This document shows positions 9,179 to 20,369 of a DNA stretch of 64,000 bases, one piece after another (the first letter of the stretch is position 1; each line of letters opens with the position of its first letter). Position numbers and translations under genes: made by a program. The stretch is from Spirosoma fluviale (GTDB taxonomy: Bacteria; Bacteroidota; Bacteroidia; Cytophagales; Spirosomataceae), in assembly GCF_900230225.1 (NCBI RefSeq), contig NZ_OCNH01000006.1, positions 311,702-375,701 on the forward strand, read 5' to 3'. A model generated the notes under the pieces. That model had not been told where the DNA came from. It did not search any database and worked only from the letters and a program-made list of their open reading frames with translations.

Positions 9179-9218
9179 AAAAATCGCAGCTCAATCCGTC
9201 GACTGAGCTGCGATTTTT
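9179..9218. terminator. Bidirectional intrinsic terminator
   Basis: The arms AAAAATCGCAGCTCA (9179-9193) and TGAGCTGCGATTTTT (9204-9218) are perfectly complementary around a 10-base loop, with A/T runs on both outer edges. It lies between the convergent glycosyltransferase and prolyl oligopeptidase genes and can serve both. Confidence 0.9.
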
Positions 9219-9232
9219 CATTCATGCGAAGA

Positions 9233-11374
<2,142 letters not shown>

Positions 11375-11576
11375 TGGGGCGTTTTTTAGACGGTTAGGGG
11401 AATCTACGCGAATTACGGGGCTGGCGATGAAAAAGCAAATAATCTAATTCGAATGGAGTAGATCGCCATTAGGAACATCAATTATTTATTTACATTTAGT
11501 CCCAAATCAAGTCAAAAAATACTATATAAGTGACTTATTCATAAGTCATTATTGTCATGTTCGTTGTTTAGTAACG

Positions 11577-14500
11577 ATGCGAATCCTGCTGTGCATTTGT
11601 ATTCAAGTCATTATCTGTTGCCAGTTGCATCAGACAGGGCAGGCACAGGCAGTTGGATCGGGTACCGCTCCGGTTTTTCGGGTCGATCACATTGGCGTGC
11701 GTGACGGGCTGACCCAGGGGTCGGTCTATTACATGCTGAAAGATAGCCGGGGCTTTCTGTGGTTCGGCACGCAGGACGGGCTCAATCGCTACGACGGACG
11801 TCAGTTTCGAACGTACCGGCCCGCCCTTGGGAAAGAGGGGGCTGTGGTGCCGGGCTCCATCCGGGGTATTAATATTTTCGGTATTGTGGAGGACCCCGAC
11901 GGTAATTTGTGGATAGGTACCGAAGAAGGACTCAATCGTTATGACCGGCAACGCGACCGGTTCGATTGCTTTTTTGCGAATCGGCCGGGTGCAAGCCAGA
12001 AACGGCTTGCCAGCCGAATCCTGCCGTTCTTCGTCGATACGAATGAACTTCTCTATCTAAGTGATGCCGAAGGGCTGGTGCAGTATCAGTACCGAACCCA
12101 GCGTAAGACCGTTCTGGCGTCGGTCCCGCATCTAGCGAAAGAGTACGATTTGCAAAGTTCGACAGTTCGCACGCCCTCGGGCGATGTCTGGCTGCATGCC
12201 TCAACCGGGCTAATGCGCTACAATATTCGGAACCGGACGCTATCCCGTTATTTCAGCGATCATCCCGACAATCAGTTTGGCTCCGTTCAGAATGTCTTCT
12301 CCTTCTTTGTTGATGCCGATGATATTGCCTGGATTGGCACCGGAAATGGATTGATCCGGTTCGACCATCGCCGGAAAATGGCCCAGACCTACCAAACCGT
12401 TGGTACCAAACTCATCAGCGAAATCTATAGCATTGCCTCCGACCAGCGTAGTCAGCTCTGGTTAGGTACCCAGAGCGACGGGGTGCTGTACTTCGACAAG
12501 CGATCCCGGCTGTTTGGGCAGGTAAATCGGTTTACCCAGGATAGCCGCCAGTTGAGTGAGTTGAAAATCAGTAAAGTGTATGTTGACCGGCAGGGAATGA
12601 TTTGGGCTAATATGGATCCCGACGGGCTGGCCAGAATCGTGCCCAATGCCTTTCTGTTTGGCGGACTTGTTAAAGCGGTCGCTTACGATACCTTGTCGGC
12701 TAATCAAAAACTGAGCAGTTATACCGTTCGAGGATTTATGGAGGAGCGGTTCGACCGATTATGGGTGCTTACCGAAAACGGTATTAATGTGTTTAACCCC
12801 CGCACAAACCGGATAGTAGAGCGTTTTCTGACGCGAAAACCGTCGGGCTCGGGCCTGGTAAACCCGCAGGTCAGATGCCTCTATCGAGACCCGAAACGGC
12901 AGATCTGGTTGGGAGTTCGGGGGGGCGTACTGGTCTACAGCCCGACGGCCAGTGTGTTCGAGTCCATTCGTTTTGAATCGTCCATTCCAGATCTGCCAAC
13001 GGACGACTACGTCCGGAACTTGGTCAGTATTTCGGATACCGTGCTGATTGCTGCCACCGAGAGCGGTTTATACGCGCTGAATACCCAACGGCGTTTGTGG
13101 TCGAAAGTGTCGACGCTGGCTAATCAGAACGTATTTAGTCTTTACTATAACTCATTGACCCGGCAACTTTGGGTCGGCACTTTTCTGAATGGCTATTACT
13201 GCTATCAATTAGACGGAGCAAACAAGGCGTGGCGGTTTGTCCAGTCCGGTCTGAAAGGCTACACCATATTAAACATTCGGCCCGACGACCGCCATCCTAC
13301 TCTCTGGCTCTCCAGCGACCGGGGGCTGGTTAATCTGACGGATAAAAGTAATCGATTCCGGCTGTATACGGAGCGACAGGGGCTGGCCAACTCATTTGTG
13401 TACGGAACTCTGTCCGATGCAGACAATAACATCTGGATGAGTACAAACCGGGGCATCTCCCGACTTGACCCGTCTACGCAGATGATCAAGAATTTTATGC
13501 CGAATGATGGGCTTCAGGGGTACGAATTCAATGGAAATGCCTTTTTGAAGACGGCTTCCGGCGAGTTGTATTTTGGAGGTGTCAGTGGATTCAACCGGTG
13601 CCTGCCCAATATGTTTCGGCCTAGTTCTTATAATCCGTACGTATCAATTCATTCGCTGAACATTAACGAGGAGCCTTTTATGGCTGATACCTACGTCGGC
13701 GAAGCCAGGCGCATTCGGCTCCGGCATACACAAAACACCCTGTCGCTGGAGTTTGCTGCTTTGGACTACGCCAGCAACGGCCATAACAGTTACCAATACC
13801 AGCTTTCCAAGTACGATGACCACTGGGTAATGGCCGGTGAACGAAACTATGTCCGCTATGCCAATCTACCGCCCGGTGCCTATACGTTTCAGGTGAAAGC
13901 CGCCAATCAGGATGGGCATTGGAGTGTCCATATACGTACGCTGGCTATTTACATTGAACCCCCTTTCTGGCGGAAAGGGCCTTTTGTTATTCTCGTCCTA
14001 CTGATTCTGGCGGCACTGGTGTGGGTGTGGATTATCCACCGCGAAAATGCCATTCGTACCCAGCAGGCCGATCGGGTTCGGTTGGCATACGACATACAGG
14101 AACAGGTAAAGAAAGAAATCGCCCGGGACATACACGACGAAATCGGAACCCGGCTGGCAACCATTAAACTCTACACAACCCAGCTTACGCAGCTTGCCGG
14201 TGAAACGCCGGGTATTCTTGCGCTTAAAGCAACCATATTTCAGTTGATCAACGACACCATCGGTGATGTGCGGAATATGCTTCGGAAATTAAATCCCCAA
14301 ACATTGGAGCGGCATGGGTACATAGCCGCCGTGGATGAACTGTTTTCCCGGATTACGGCCAGTGGCATTGTGCATGCCCAATATTCGCTGGATGGAATCT
14401 CGGAACAAGAAAACCGGCTCCTGGCCGAAGTGGAGGTAATGCTCTATCGAATTACGCAGGAACTGGTCAGTAACTCCCTCAAGCACGCCAATGCCACAAT

Positions 14501-14768
14501 GATCGACCTGAGCATAACCCAGATGCCCAATCGGATCGTGCTGGTCTATCAGGATAACGGACGGGGTTTTAACTACGAGCAAACGCAAAAAAAAGCATCG
14601 GGGCTGGGTATAGGAAATATTGAATCGCGGGTGGCCATCTTAGGCGGTCACATTAGCTGGAAAAGCCAGGTCGATAAAGGTGTACAGGCTACGATAGATG
14701 TGCCCGTGAGGCCGTTGGTCAAACATACGTTTTCTGCACCGCAATCAAATCTGCCCCTTTCGGGTTAG
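11577..14768 (+). CDS. Membrane sensor histidine kinase with periplasmic two-component propeller
   Basis: The 1063-residue protein begins with a signal peptide and about 700 residues of propeller repeats (LKDSRGFLWFGTQDGLNRYD, then LWIGT and IWMSTNRG repeats). These are followed by a Y_Y_Y domain (NSYQYQLSKYDDHW, PGAYTFQVKAAN), one transmembrane segment near residue 800, and a kinase core of the HisKA_3 type. The phospho-accepting His lies in EIARDIHDEIGTRLA. The ATPase domain shows ELVSNSLKHANA, DNGRGFNYE and GLGIGNIESR. There is no receiver or DNA-binding domain, so it differs from the hybrid regulators of Bacteroides polysaccharide loci and needs a separate response regulator, not seen next to it. 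Its stop overlaps that of the convergent exonuclease by four bases. Confidence 0.92.
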   Translation: MRILLCICIQVIICCQLHQTGQAQAVGSGTAPVFRVDHIGVRDGLTQGSVYYMLKDSRGFLWFGTQDGLNRYDGRQFRTYRPALGKEGAVVPGSIRGINIFGIVEDPDGNLWIGTEEGLNRYDRQRDRFDCFFANRPGASQKRLASRILPFFVDTNELLYLSDAEGLVQYQYRTQRKTVLASVPHLAKEYDLQSSTVRTPSGDVWLHASTGLMRYNIRNRTLSRYFSDHPDNQFGSVQNVFSFFVDADDIAWIGTGNGLIRFDHRRKMAQTYQTVGTKLISEIYSIASDQRSQLWLGTQSDGVLYFDKRSRLFGQVNRFTQDSRQLSELKISKVYVDRQGMIWANMDPDGLARIVPNAFLFGGLVKAVAYDTLSANQKLSSYTVRGFMEERFDRLWVLTENGINVFNPRTNRIVERFLTRKPSGSGLVNPQVRCLYRDPKRQIWLGVRGGVLVYSPTASVFESIRFESSIPDLPTDDYVRNLVSISDTVLIAATESGLYALNTQRRLWSKVSTLANQNVFSLYYNSLTRQLWVGTFLNGYYCYQLDGANKAWRFVQSGLKGYTILNIRPDDRHPTLWLSSDRGLVNLTDKSNRFRLYTERQGLANSFVYGTLSDADNNIWMSTNRGISRLDPSTQMIKNFMPNDGLQGYEFNGNAFLKTASGELYFGGVSGFNRCLPNMFRPSSYNPYVSIHSLNINEEPFMADTYVGEARRIRLRHTQNTLSLEFAALDYASNGHNSYQYQLSKYDDHWVMAGERNYVRYANLPPGAYTFQVKAANQDGHWSVHIRTLAIYIEPPFWRKGPFVILVLLILAALVWVWIIHRENAIRTQQADRVRLAYDIQEQVKKEIARDIHDEIGTRLATIKLYTTQLTQLAGETPGILALKATIFQLINDTIGDVRNMLRKLNPQTLERHGYIAAVDELFSRITASGIVHAQYSLDGISEQENRLLAEVEVMLYRITQELVSNSLKHANATMIDLSITQMPNRIVLVYQDNGRGFNYEQTQKKASGLGIGNIESRVAILGGHISWKSQVDKGVQATIDVPVRPLVKHTFSAPQSNLPLSG

Positions 14769-15310
14769 CGGGCGTTGTACTCGATACGAGATGTGATGCG
14801 CGGAATCAGGCCCTGCGCGTCGCTTTTTAACAGCATCTCGAACAACAGGACCGTAGCTGCTGCGTCGCCCATTGCCCGGTGACGGCCGTTGAGCGGGATT
14901 TCGAGTGAGCGGCAAAGCTTGCCCAGGCTGTACGAAGGATGGCCCGGCAGTAATTTCCGGCTGGTGCGAACCGTACACAGTGTTCGACGGAAAAAATCAT
15001 GGCCCAGCCAGTTCAACTCCTTCTGAATAAAATTAAAGTCGAAGCCAACATTATGGGCCACAAAAATAGCGTCCTGAGTGATGTTCAGCACATCTTTGGC
15101 TACGTCTGCGAAGGTGGGTGCGTCCTGCACCATTTCGTCGGAAATGCCGGTCAGGTGTCGAATAAACGGTGGAATTGGGCAGCCGGGGTTAAGCAGTGAG
15201 TGGAATGAATCAACTACCTGCTGACCGTCGTGGCGGAAGATGGCAATTTCGGTAAGGCGAGTAGGGCCTTTCACGCCCCCAGTCGTTTCAACGTCAACGA
15301 TACAATACAC
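14765..15310 (-). CDS. DnaQ-like 3'-5' exonuclease (DEDDh)
   Basis: The 181-residue protein is a bare exonuclease domain. It carries motif I DVETTG (Asp6, Glu8), motif II HNVGFD (Asp91) and motif III HRAMGDA (His144, Asp149), the full DEDDh set for two-metal hydrolysis of nucleic acid 3' ends. The length fits a stand-alone epsilon-like or exoribonuclease-like enzyme with no extra domains. The family includes the DNA polymerase III proofreading subunit and RNase T relatives; which role applies cannot be told from sequence alone. Confidence 0.88.
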   Translation of the reverse strand: MYCIVDVETTGGVKGPTRLTEIAIFRHDGQQVVDSFHSLLNPGCPIPPFIRHLTGISDEMVQDAPTFADVAKDVLNITQDAIFVAHNVGFDFNFIQKELNWLGHDFFRRTLCTVRTSRKLLPGHPSYSLGKLCRSLEIPLNGRHRAMGDAAATVLLFEMLLKSDAQGLIPRITSRIEYNAR

Positions 15311-15442
15311 AAAAGAAAAGTTTACGGGAAGCGTTCACTTCTTCGGCTAAAGCAGACATGATCGTCAGAGACTTGACGGTAATCCGTAAATTTTAGCCGG
15401 ATATCGTAAACGATGAACCGAATACCCTATAAAGGTACGGTT

Positions 15443-16954
15443 TTACCGCGAAGCCTGCAACGACCGGTCGCGAATCGGTTGTTTATCCAGCGCCGGCCGA
15501 ACCACCACGCCCTCCCGGATAAGCCGCAATGTATACTCCAAAATATAGTCCCGATTGGCCATCAAATCGTCGAAATTGCGGGTAACGATAAAATCGGGTT
15601 CGACGGTAAAGCCATTGGCCCGCTCGGTGTTGACCGCGTGCGTCAGTTTTTTGAGCGGAATCCGCACCTGAAGCCGGGAGTTGGGTAGCGTTACAGTTTT
15701 GAAGTGCCCGGCGAAGTCGCCCCAGTACGCACTACCGCTCGCTTCGCCAACGAAGGTGCCCATACCAGCGTCGAGGGTTTTAGCCAGCACCGTGGTGGTT
15801 GCCGAAAAAGACGCGCCATTTTGCATGAAGTAAATGTTTCCATGAAACGCATCCCGGTGTCGGGGCCGATAGCGCCGGTTGCCGGAGCGGCTGGCAAATC
15901 CACCGGATTTATCGGTTCGGTATTGCAGACTGAAATTCAATGCCGAGAATGGATTCCAGCGGGTAACCAGCTCTGCGCGGGCGGCTTGCTTCATTTCTTC
16001 GTGGTCCATAATCCGGAACGGTTTCGGCATCCAGTACCGAAGCAACCGCGCCGAGTTTACCACGATACCACCGCCGTTACCCTGCATATCGACGATTAAG
16101 TTCTGAACATTCTGCTCGCGTACTGTTTTGAACGCCCGTTTCAGTCGTCGGTTGAACGCCCATTGAAACGGGTCATTCTTTTTGACGCCCATAAACGACG
16201 AAACCCGTAGCACCGCCGTCCGGGTCAGCGTATCGACGATCCGAACGGACAGGTTAGGACGATGGGCGAGTTCCGCTCCGTACCGACGCTGGATGGTAGA
16301 CCGGAAATTAGCCAGACTCAAACACCGAACCCGCGCTTGCCGAACGAGGGTATCGTCGGTGAGCCGGTAGGTGATTTTAACCGAATCGGCCGAGCCGAAC
16401 CAGGCTGCGTAATAATCGGCAAATTGAACCATGCTCCACTGCCGCCGTCCGGTGAGGTTGTCGCCATCGGAGCCGGAGTGATCCGTATTCATGAGTTCGC
16501 GGTGAACATCGGCCACCGGTCTGCCATTAATAGACAGCAACTCAGTACCGCGTTGCAGGGTGGTGTCGGCCGATACGTTGTGGCTTATGTAGTACTGCGA
16601 ATCGACCAGCCGGATGTAGAACGGGATGAAACGCGTAGACTTGCCGATGTAATTCTTTCGATGGTTCAGATTCGTGTGTCCATCTTTAATAGCCGCTACC
16701 AGTGGACTGACGTGGTGGAAAAATGCCATGTAGTCGTAGGGAGCCGTTAGCCGATTGTATAACGAATCATACAACTGCTCCATCCGGGGTTGTGGCGTGT
16801 AGTAGCCCATGCCGGGATGGAGCAGGTCGAGCTTTCGCTTTAAGTAACTGAGGTCGGCGCGAGCCTGGGCTGGCGTAAGCGTCTGGGCTGAAAGAATCTG
16901 ATAACTTAAGCCGACAAATAGACCTATTAAAGTAAATGTTTTACTAATCTTCAT
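15443..16954 (-). CDS. S41-family (tail-specific/tricorn-like) peptidase, secreted
   Basis: The 503-residue protein has a signal peptide ending near ILSAQ, an N-terminal helical region, a PDZ-like segment (ISHNVSADTTLQRGTELLSI) and an S41 catalytic domain. Visible catalytic-domain elements are VDMQGNGGGIVVNSARLLRY and the nucleophile region MQNGASFSATTTVLAK. Such enzymes process or degrade proteins in the periplasm. The usual S41 Ser context (SASA) is present as SFSA, so activity is likely but the substrate is unknown. A 132-bp gap separates it from the exonuclease gene downstream. Confidence 0.88.
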   Translation of the reverse strand: MKISKTFTLIGLFVGLSYQILSAQTLTPAQARADLSYLKRKLDLLHPGMGYYTPQPRMEQLYDSLYNRLTAPYDYMAFFHHVSPLVAAIKDGHTNLNHRKNYIGKSTRFIPFYIRLVDSQYYISHNVSADTTLQRGTELLSINGRPVADVHRELMNTDHSGSDGDNLTGRRQWSMVQFADYYAAWFGSADSVKITYRLTDDTLVRQARVRCLSLANFRSTIQRRYGAELAHRPNLSVRIVDTLTRTAVLRVSSFMGVKKNDPFQWAFNRRLKRAFKTVREQNVQNLIVDMQGNGGGIVVNSARLLRYWMPKPFRIMDHEEMKQAARAELVTRWNPFSALNFSLQYRTDKSGGFASRSGNRRYRPRHRDAFHGNIYFMQNGASFSATTTVLAKTLDAGMGTFVGEASGSAYWGDFAGHFKTVTLPNSRLQVRIPLKKLTHAVNTERANGFTVEPDFIVTRNFDDLMANRDYILEYTLRLIREGVVVRPALDKQPIRDRSLQASR

Positions 16955-17095
16955 CTTTTCACGTTACGGTATAAGAAATCCTATAGAATTTCTCGGTATT
17001 CATTTCGTGAAGATAAAATTTAGCGCAACTAAAATCAATAGGAATTGTTTGTTACCTCATTAAAATTTTGTTTTCGGTCGATTTAACCGCGTCAA

Positions 17096-17305
17096 TTAGT
17101 TGTCTTTCCGATGCGGAATAACCGTCCAGTGCTTTACGCTGGGCATATTCTCGGCCACGATAGCGCCCGCTACTTCTTCCAGATTTTCTTCGTTGGTTGT
17201 AAAGAACAGACTCTTTGTCTGATCGTTGTCCTGAGTGATACGCACTTCATAATATTCATTATGGTGCTCAATGGTGTGCTTTTCGACAAGCTGGTATTGT
17301 GCCAT
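17096..17305 (-). CDS. Small conserved-looking hypothetical protein
   Basis: I place the start at 17305 (MAQYQLVEKHTIEHHNEYYE), which gives 69 residues and avoids the overlap with the transporter gene that the longer 88-codon frame needs. It is acidic and beta-rich in appearance, without a signal peptide or membrane segment. I do not recognise the family. It lies directly downstream of the EamA transporter on the same strand and may be co-transcribed with it. Confidence 0.6.
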   Translation of the reverse strand: MAQYQLVEKHTIEHHNEYYEVRITQDNDQTKSLFFTTNEENLEEVAGAIVAENMPSVKHWTVIPHRKDN

Positions 17306-17354
17306 GGTAGAGAAAAGTAGTTTGGTAACGATAACTCGGAAGATAGATAGATGG

Positions 17355-18260
17355 TTATCCAAGCAATGTAATCAGCACGGCGCCCCCAACCATAATGCCC
17401 GCGCCGATCAGCTTCCTCAAAATTCCCTGTTCATTAAAAAACTGATACCCGAACAACACGCTGATCAAAGCCGATAGTTGAAACAGTGCCAGTGCATAGC
17501 CGACGGGCATATTGGCCAGTGCGATGTTACTCATCAACTGCGAAATACCCGCCGTTGCGCACAAGGCCAGATACATCGTCTTTTGCGAAAAAACTACGCT
17601 CATCTGCGTCCACCACGTTGCCCGCATGGCTATGACAATCCAGATAAACGAGAAGATGAAGCCAAACAGGCACCAGTAAAAGAAGGCGATGGTTGGTGTT
17701 GAGAGCAGAATGGATTTTTTGAGAAAAGTACCGTCAATCGCCGAAAAAACCAGTGCCGCCAGCCGCAGTTTTATTTCCGGCCTTTTCCAGAGAGGGACAT
17801 AATCGGCCTGCGTCGACGACGTTCGGGATTGCCGGTCTGCCAGCACAACGTAGCTGCCGGTAATGATCAGAAGAATGCCGGCCAGGCCCCACCATCCCGG
17901 AATTTCGTGCAGCAGAAAAATACTGAATACCATGCCAACCACGGCTTTATAGGCATTGATTGGCCCCAGTACCGACAAATCGCCCAGCCCGATTGCCCGA
18001 ACCAGGAAGACATTTCCGAACATGGCAAATAAACTGGTCGCCAGAATAGTTTGCCAGAAAGCTGAAGGCAAGCCAGCAAACTGAAGTTGGGGCCAGAACG
18101 CCAGGCAAACAATTGCCAGTACGCCATAGGTTGTCGACATAATGAACAACGGATTGGCCATTCGTTGTGTCAACTGTTTCTGGAAGACATTTTGAAGCGG
18201 ATTGACCACAATGCGGGTCAGAACGGCCAGGTATGTAACGGTGGTAATGGTCAGGATCAT
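17355..18260 (-). CDS. EamA/DMT-family transporter
   Basis: The 301-residue protein has about ten hydrophobic segments arranged as two five-helix halves, the EamA pattern. Typical features are the glycine-rich helix ends (GDLSVLGPINAYKAVVGMVF in the first half, PVGYALALFQLSALISVLFG in the second). Family members export metabolites or amino acids across the inner membrane; the substrate cannot be predicted. It is divergent from the yceD-rpmF operon, with the intervening 130 bp holding both promoters. Confidence 0.85.
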   Translation of the reverse strand: MILTITTVTYLAVLTRIVVNPLQNVFQKQLTQRMANPLFIMSTTYGVLAIVCLAFWPQLQFAGLPSAFWQTILATSLFAMFGNVFLVRAIGLGDLSVLGPINAYKAVVGMVFSIFLLHEIPGWWGLAGILLIITGSYVVLADRQSRTSSTQADYVPLWKRPEIKLRLAALVFSAIDGTFLKKSILLSTPTIAFFYWCLFGFIFSFIWIVIAMRATWWTQMSVVFSQKTMYLALCATAGISQLMSNIALANMPVGYALALFQLSALISVLFGYQFFNEQGILRKLIGAGIMVGGAVLITLLG

Positions 18261-18352
18261 AGCGAATTGCCTAAAAGTCCACTATAAAACGGATAAATCA
18301 AGAAGTAAAAACCTTTTTTCGCACATCACTTTCCTGATTCACAAACGTTTCG

Positions 18353-18360
18353 TACCTTTG
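18353..18360 (+). promoter_or_regulatory. Bacteroidota -7 box for the yceD-rpmF operon
   Basis: TACCTTTG matches the TAnnTTTG consensus of the main Bacteroidota sigma factor and lies 29 bases before the chosen yceD start. A clear TTG -33 box at the expected distance is not obvious. Confidence 0.6.
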
Positions 18361-18389
18361 CGGTCTTATTTTTGAGGAGGAGATACGAG

Positions 18390-18938
18390 GTGAACCCACT
18401 ACGCGCATACGACATCCACATTGTCGGCCTTGACAACAAACGCCACGAGTACGATTTCACATCGGACAGTACGTTTTTTGCTGCGCTTGAGCAGGAGTTG
18501 ATCAAAGCAGGCAATGTTCAGACGCATCTGGTGCTGGAAAAGTCAGAAACCATGATCCGTCTGGATTTTCACATCGTGGGTACCGTCGAACAAACGTGCG
18601 ACCGTAGCCTTGATGAATATGATGAATCGGTCGATACCCAGCGCACAATGCTGCTGAAGTTTGGCGACCACAACGAGGAACTGAGCGACGAGATTGAACT
18701 CATTGAGCGCAATACGTCGACTATTAATGTAGCCCGCTACATTTTTGAGTTCATAAGCCTGTCGTTGCCCATGAAGCGGCTCCATCCCCGGTATCGGGAT
18801 GAGGACGATCAGGACAACGACGACCAGAACGGTAAACTTATTTACCGTTCGGACACCGCAACGAGTAATGACGATGCAGACGACCAGAAGGATATGGATC
18901 CTCGCTGGGCCGCTTTGCGAAAACTGAGTGATAATTAA
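18390..18938 (+). CDS. yceD: YceD/DUF177 family protein
   Basis: The likely start is the GTG at 18390 (VNPLRAYDIHIVGLDNKRHE), nine bases after a GAGGAGG sequence that would be a good ribosome-binding site. An alternative TTG at 18372 would overlap that site. The 182-residue protein matches the DUF177 family in length, position and its acidic C-terminus (DEDDQDNDDQN). It precedes rpmF, the classical arrangement. The family is linked to 23S rRNA maturation and the balance of ribosome and lipid synthesis genes. Confidence 0.85.
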   Translation: MNPLRAYDIHIVGLDNKRHEYDFTSDSTFFAALEQELIKAGNVQTHLVLEKSETMIRLDFHIVGTVEQTCDRSLDEYDESVDTQRTMLLKFGDHNEELSDEIELIERNTSTINVARYIFEFISLSLPMKRLHPRYRDEDDQDNDDQNGKLIYRSDTATSNDDADDQKDMDPRWAALRKLSDN

Positions 18939-18967
18939 ACGGTTGTTGCCTACCGGCCCCGACCGAA

Positions 18968-18995
18968 AACTGATAACTGACAACTGTAAACTGAT
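18968..18995. repeat. Four tandem heptamers abutting the rpmF start codon
   Basis: AACTGAT, AACTGAC, AACTGTA and AACTGAT run without gaps up to the base before the rpmF ATG at 18996. No inverted partner is seen here, unlike the other arrays in this operon. The array forms the entire translation-initiation leader. Confidence 0.75.
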
Positions 18996-19190
18996 ATGGC
19001 ACACCCCAAACGACGCCACTCCAGCACCCGGCGCGACAAGCGCAGAACGCATTACAAGGCTACGCCTGTTGCGCTTTCAACCGACGCCCAAACCGGCGAA
19101 GTACACGAGCGGCATCACGCCCACGTTTTTGAAGGCAATCTGTTCTACAAAGGACAAATGATCATTGAGAATTACGCAAAAACAGCTTAG
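18996..19190 (+). CDS. rpmF: 50S ribosomal protein L32
   Basis: The 64-residue basic protein begins [20 protein letters not shown], the highly conserved L32 start, and has the full family length. The zinc-binding Cys residues found in some L32 proteins are absent, so it belongs to the Cys-free form. It follows yceD and precedes plsX, the common bacterial order coupling ribosome and membrane synthesis. Confidence 0.97.
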   Translation: MAHPKRRHSSTRRDKRRTHYKATPVALSTDAQTGEVHERHHAHVFEGNLFYKGQMIIENYAKTA

Positions 19191-19205
19191 TTCTTATCCA
19201 TTTTT

Positions 19206-19256
19206 GAAAAGTATTTCGCTGACGTCTTTCCCAAGATGAACGTGAAATACTTTTTT
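19206..19256 (+). terminator. Intrinsic terminator or attenuator between rpmF and plsX
   Basis: GAAAAGTATTTCGC and GTGAAATACTTTTTT form a stem with a loop of about 22 bases, followed by a T-run, 16 bases after the rpmF stop. It can end the ribosomal-protein transcript while letting part of it read into plsX. Confidence 0.65.
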
Positions 19257-19336
19257 ATTGCCTGTCACCTCCCTATTTTTACGCGCATTTAGTAAAAAAA
19301 CCAGCTTAACTGGAGGGTATTGAACAAACAGAGTCA

Positions 19337-20278
19337 ATGAAAATTGCAGTGGACGCAATGGGTGGCGATTTCGCTCCCAACGCTATTATAGAGGGAGTCC
19401 TGATGGCCGCTGCTGAATTGCCGGATAATGTAGCCATTGTGCTGATTGGCAAGCAGGCTATAATGCAGGAGTTAATCAAGAAGCATACTGCGGAAGCCGT
19501 TGCCAATATAGAGTTGGTAAACGCCGATGATGTTATTGATATGAGTGAGCACCCAACCAAGGCGCTCTCGCAGAAACCCAATTCCAGCATCGGGGTTGGG
19601 TTTAAACTTTTGAAAGAAGGTAAGGTCCAGGCGTTTTGTAGTGCCGGCAATACCGGTGCTATGCACGTTGGTGCTTTATTTAGCATAAAAGCCATCGAAG
19701 GTGTACTAAGGCCGTGTATTGCGGGATTTGTTCCGCAGCTGACCGGCGGCTATGCCGTTATGCTCGACATTGGAGCCAATGCCGATTGTAAACCTGAAAT
19801 GCTCGCTCAATTCGGGCACATAGGGTCCATTTACGCACAATCGACCTTTAACATCGACAAGCCGCGTGTGGCACTGATGAATATCGGTTCTGAGGAGCAG
19901 AAAGGCTCTTTGGTAGCGCAGGCAGCCCATCAACTTCTGAAAGAAAATCACCGGATCAATTTTATCGGTAATATTGAAGGCGGAGATTTCTTCGGCGGAC
20001 ATGCCGATGTTATTATAACCGACGGTTTTACCGGAAACGCGATGTTTAAGCTGGGCGAGTCGTTCTACAAAGTAGCGGCACAGCGCGGGATCAGCGATGA
20101 GTTCTTAGATAAAACCAACTACGAATCGGTTGGAGGAAGTCCAATTCTGGGCGTTAACGGCAATGTGATTATTGCCCACGGCATTTCATCTCCGTTAGCG
20201 ATTAAAAACATGATTGGTCTGGCCATCCGGCAGGTTGAGTCCGACGCATACACGAAAATTGCACAGGCACTCAGTTAA
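19337..20278 (+). CDS. plsX: Phosphate acyltransferase PlsX
   Basis: The 313-residue protein begins [20 protein letters not shown], the signature PlsX N-terminus, and continues with [16 protein letters not shown] and the [15 protein letters not shown] segment typical of the family. PlsX converts acyl-ACP to acyl-phosphate for the first step of phospholipid synthesis with PlsY and PlsC. It is a peripheral membrane enzyme without transmembrane helices, as here. It sits directly before fabH, a conserved pairing. Confidence 0.96.
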   Translation: MKIAVDAMGGDFAPNAIIEGVLMAAAELPDNVAIVLIGKQAIMQELIKKHTAEAVANIELVNADDVIDMSEHPTKALSQKPNSSIGVGFKLLKEGKVQAFCSAGNTGAMHVGALFSIKAIEGVLRPCIAGFVPQLTGGYAVMLDIGANADCKPEMLAQFGHIGSIYAQSTFNIDKPRVALMNIGSEEQKGSLVAQAAHQLLKENHRINFIGNIEGGDFFGGHADVIITDGFTGNAMFKLGESFYKVAAQRGISDEFLDKTNYESVGGSPILGVNGNVIIAHGISSPLAIKNMIGLAIRQVESDAYTKIAQALS

Positions 20279-20369
20279 CGATGACCAGGCATCGGCAGCA
20301 GGATTTACCCCGCTACTTCGCTGATACCTGTTCATACGGTACTGTTTATTGATAATTGTACTATCTCCT

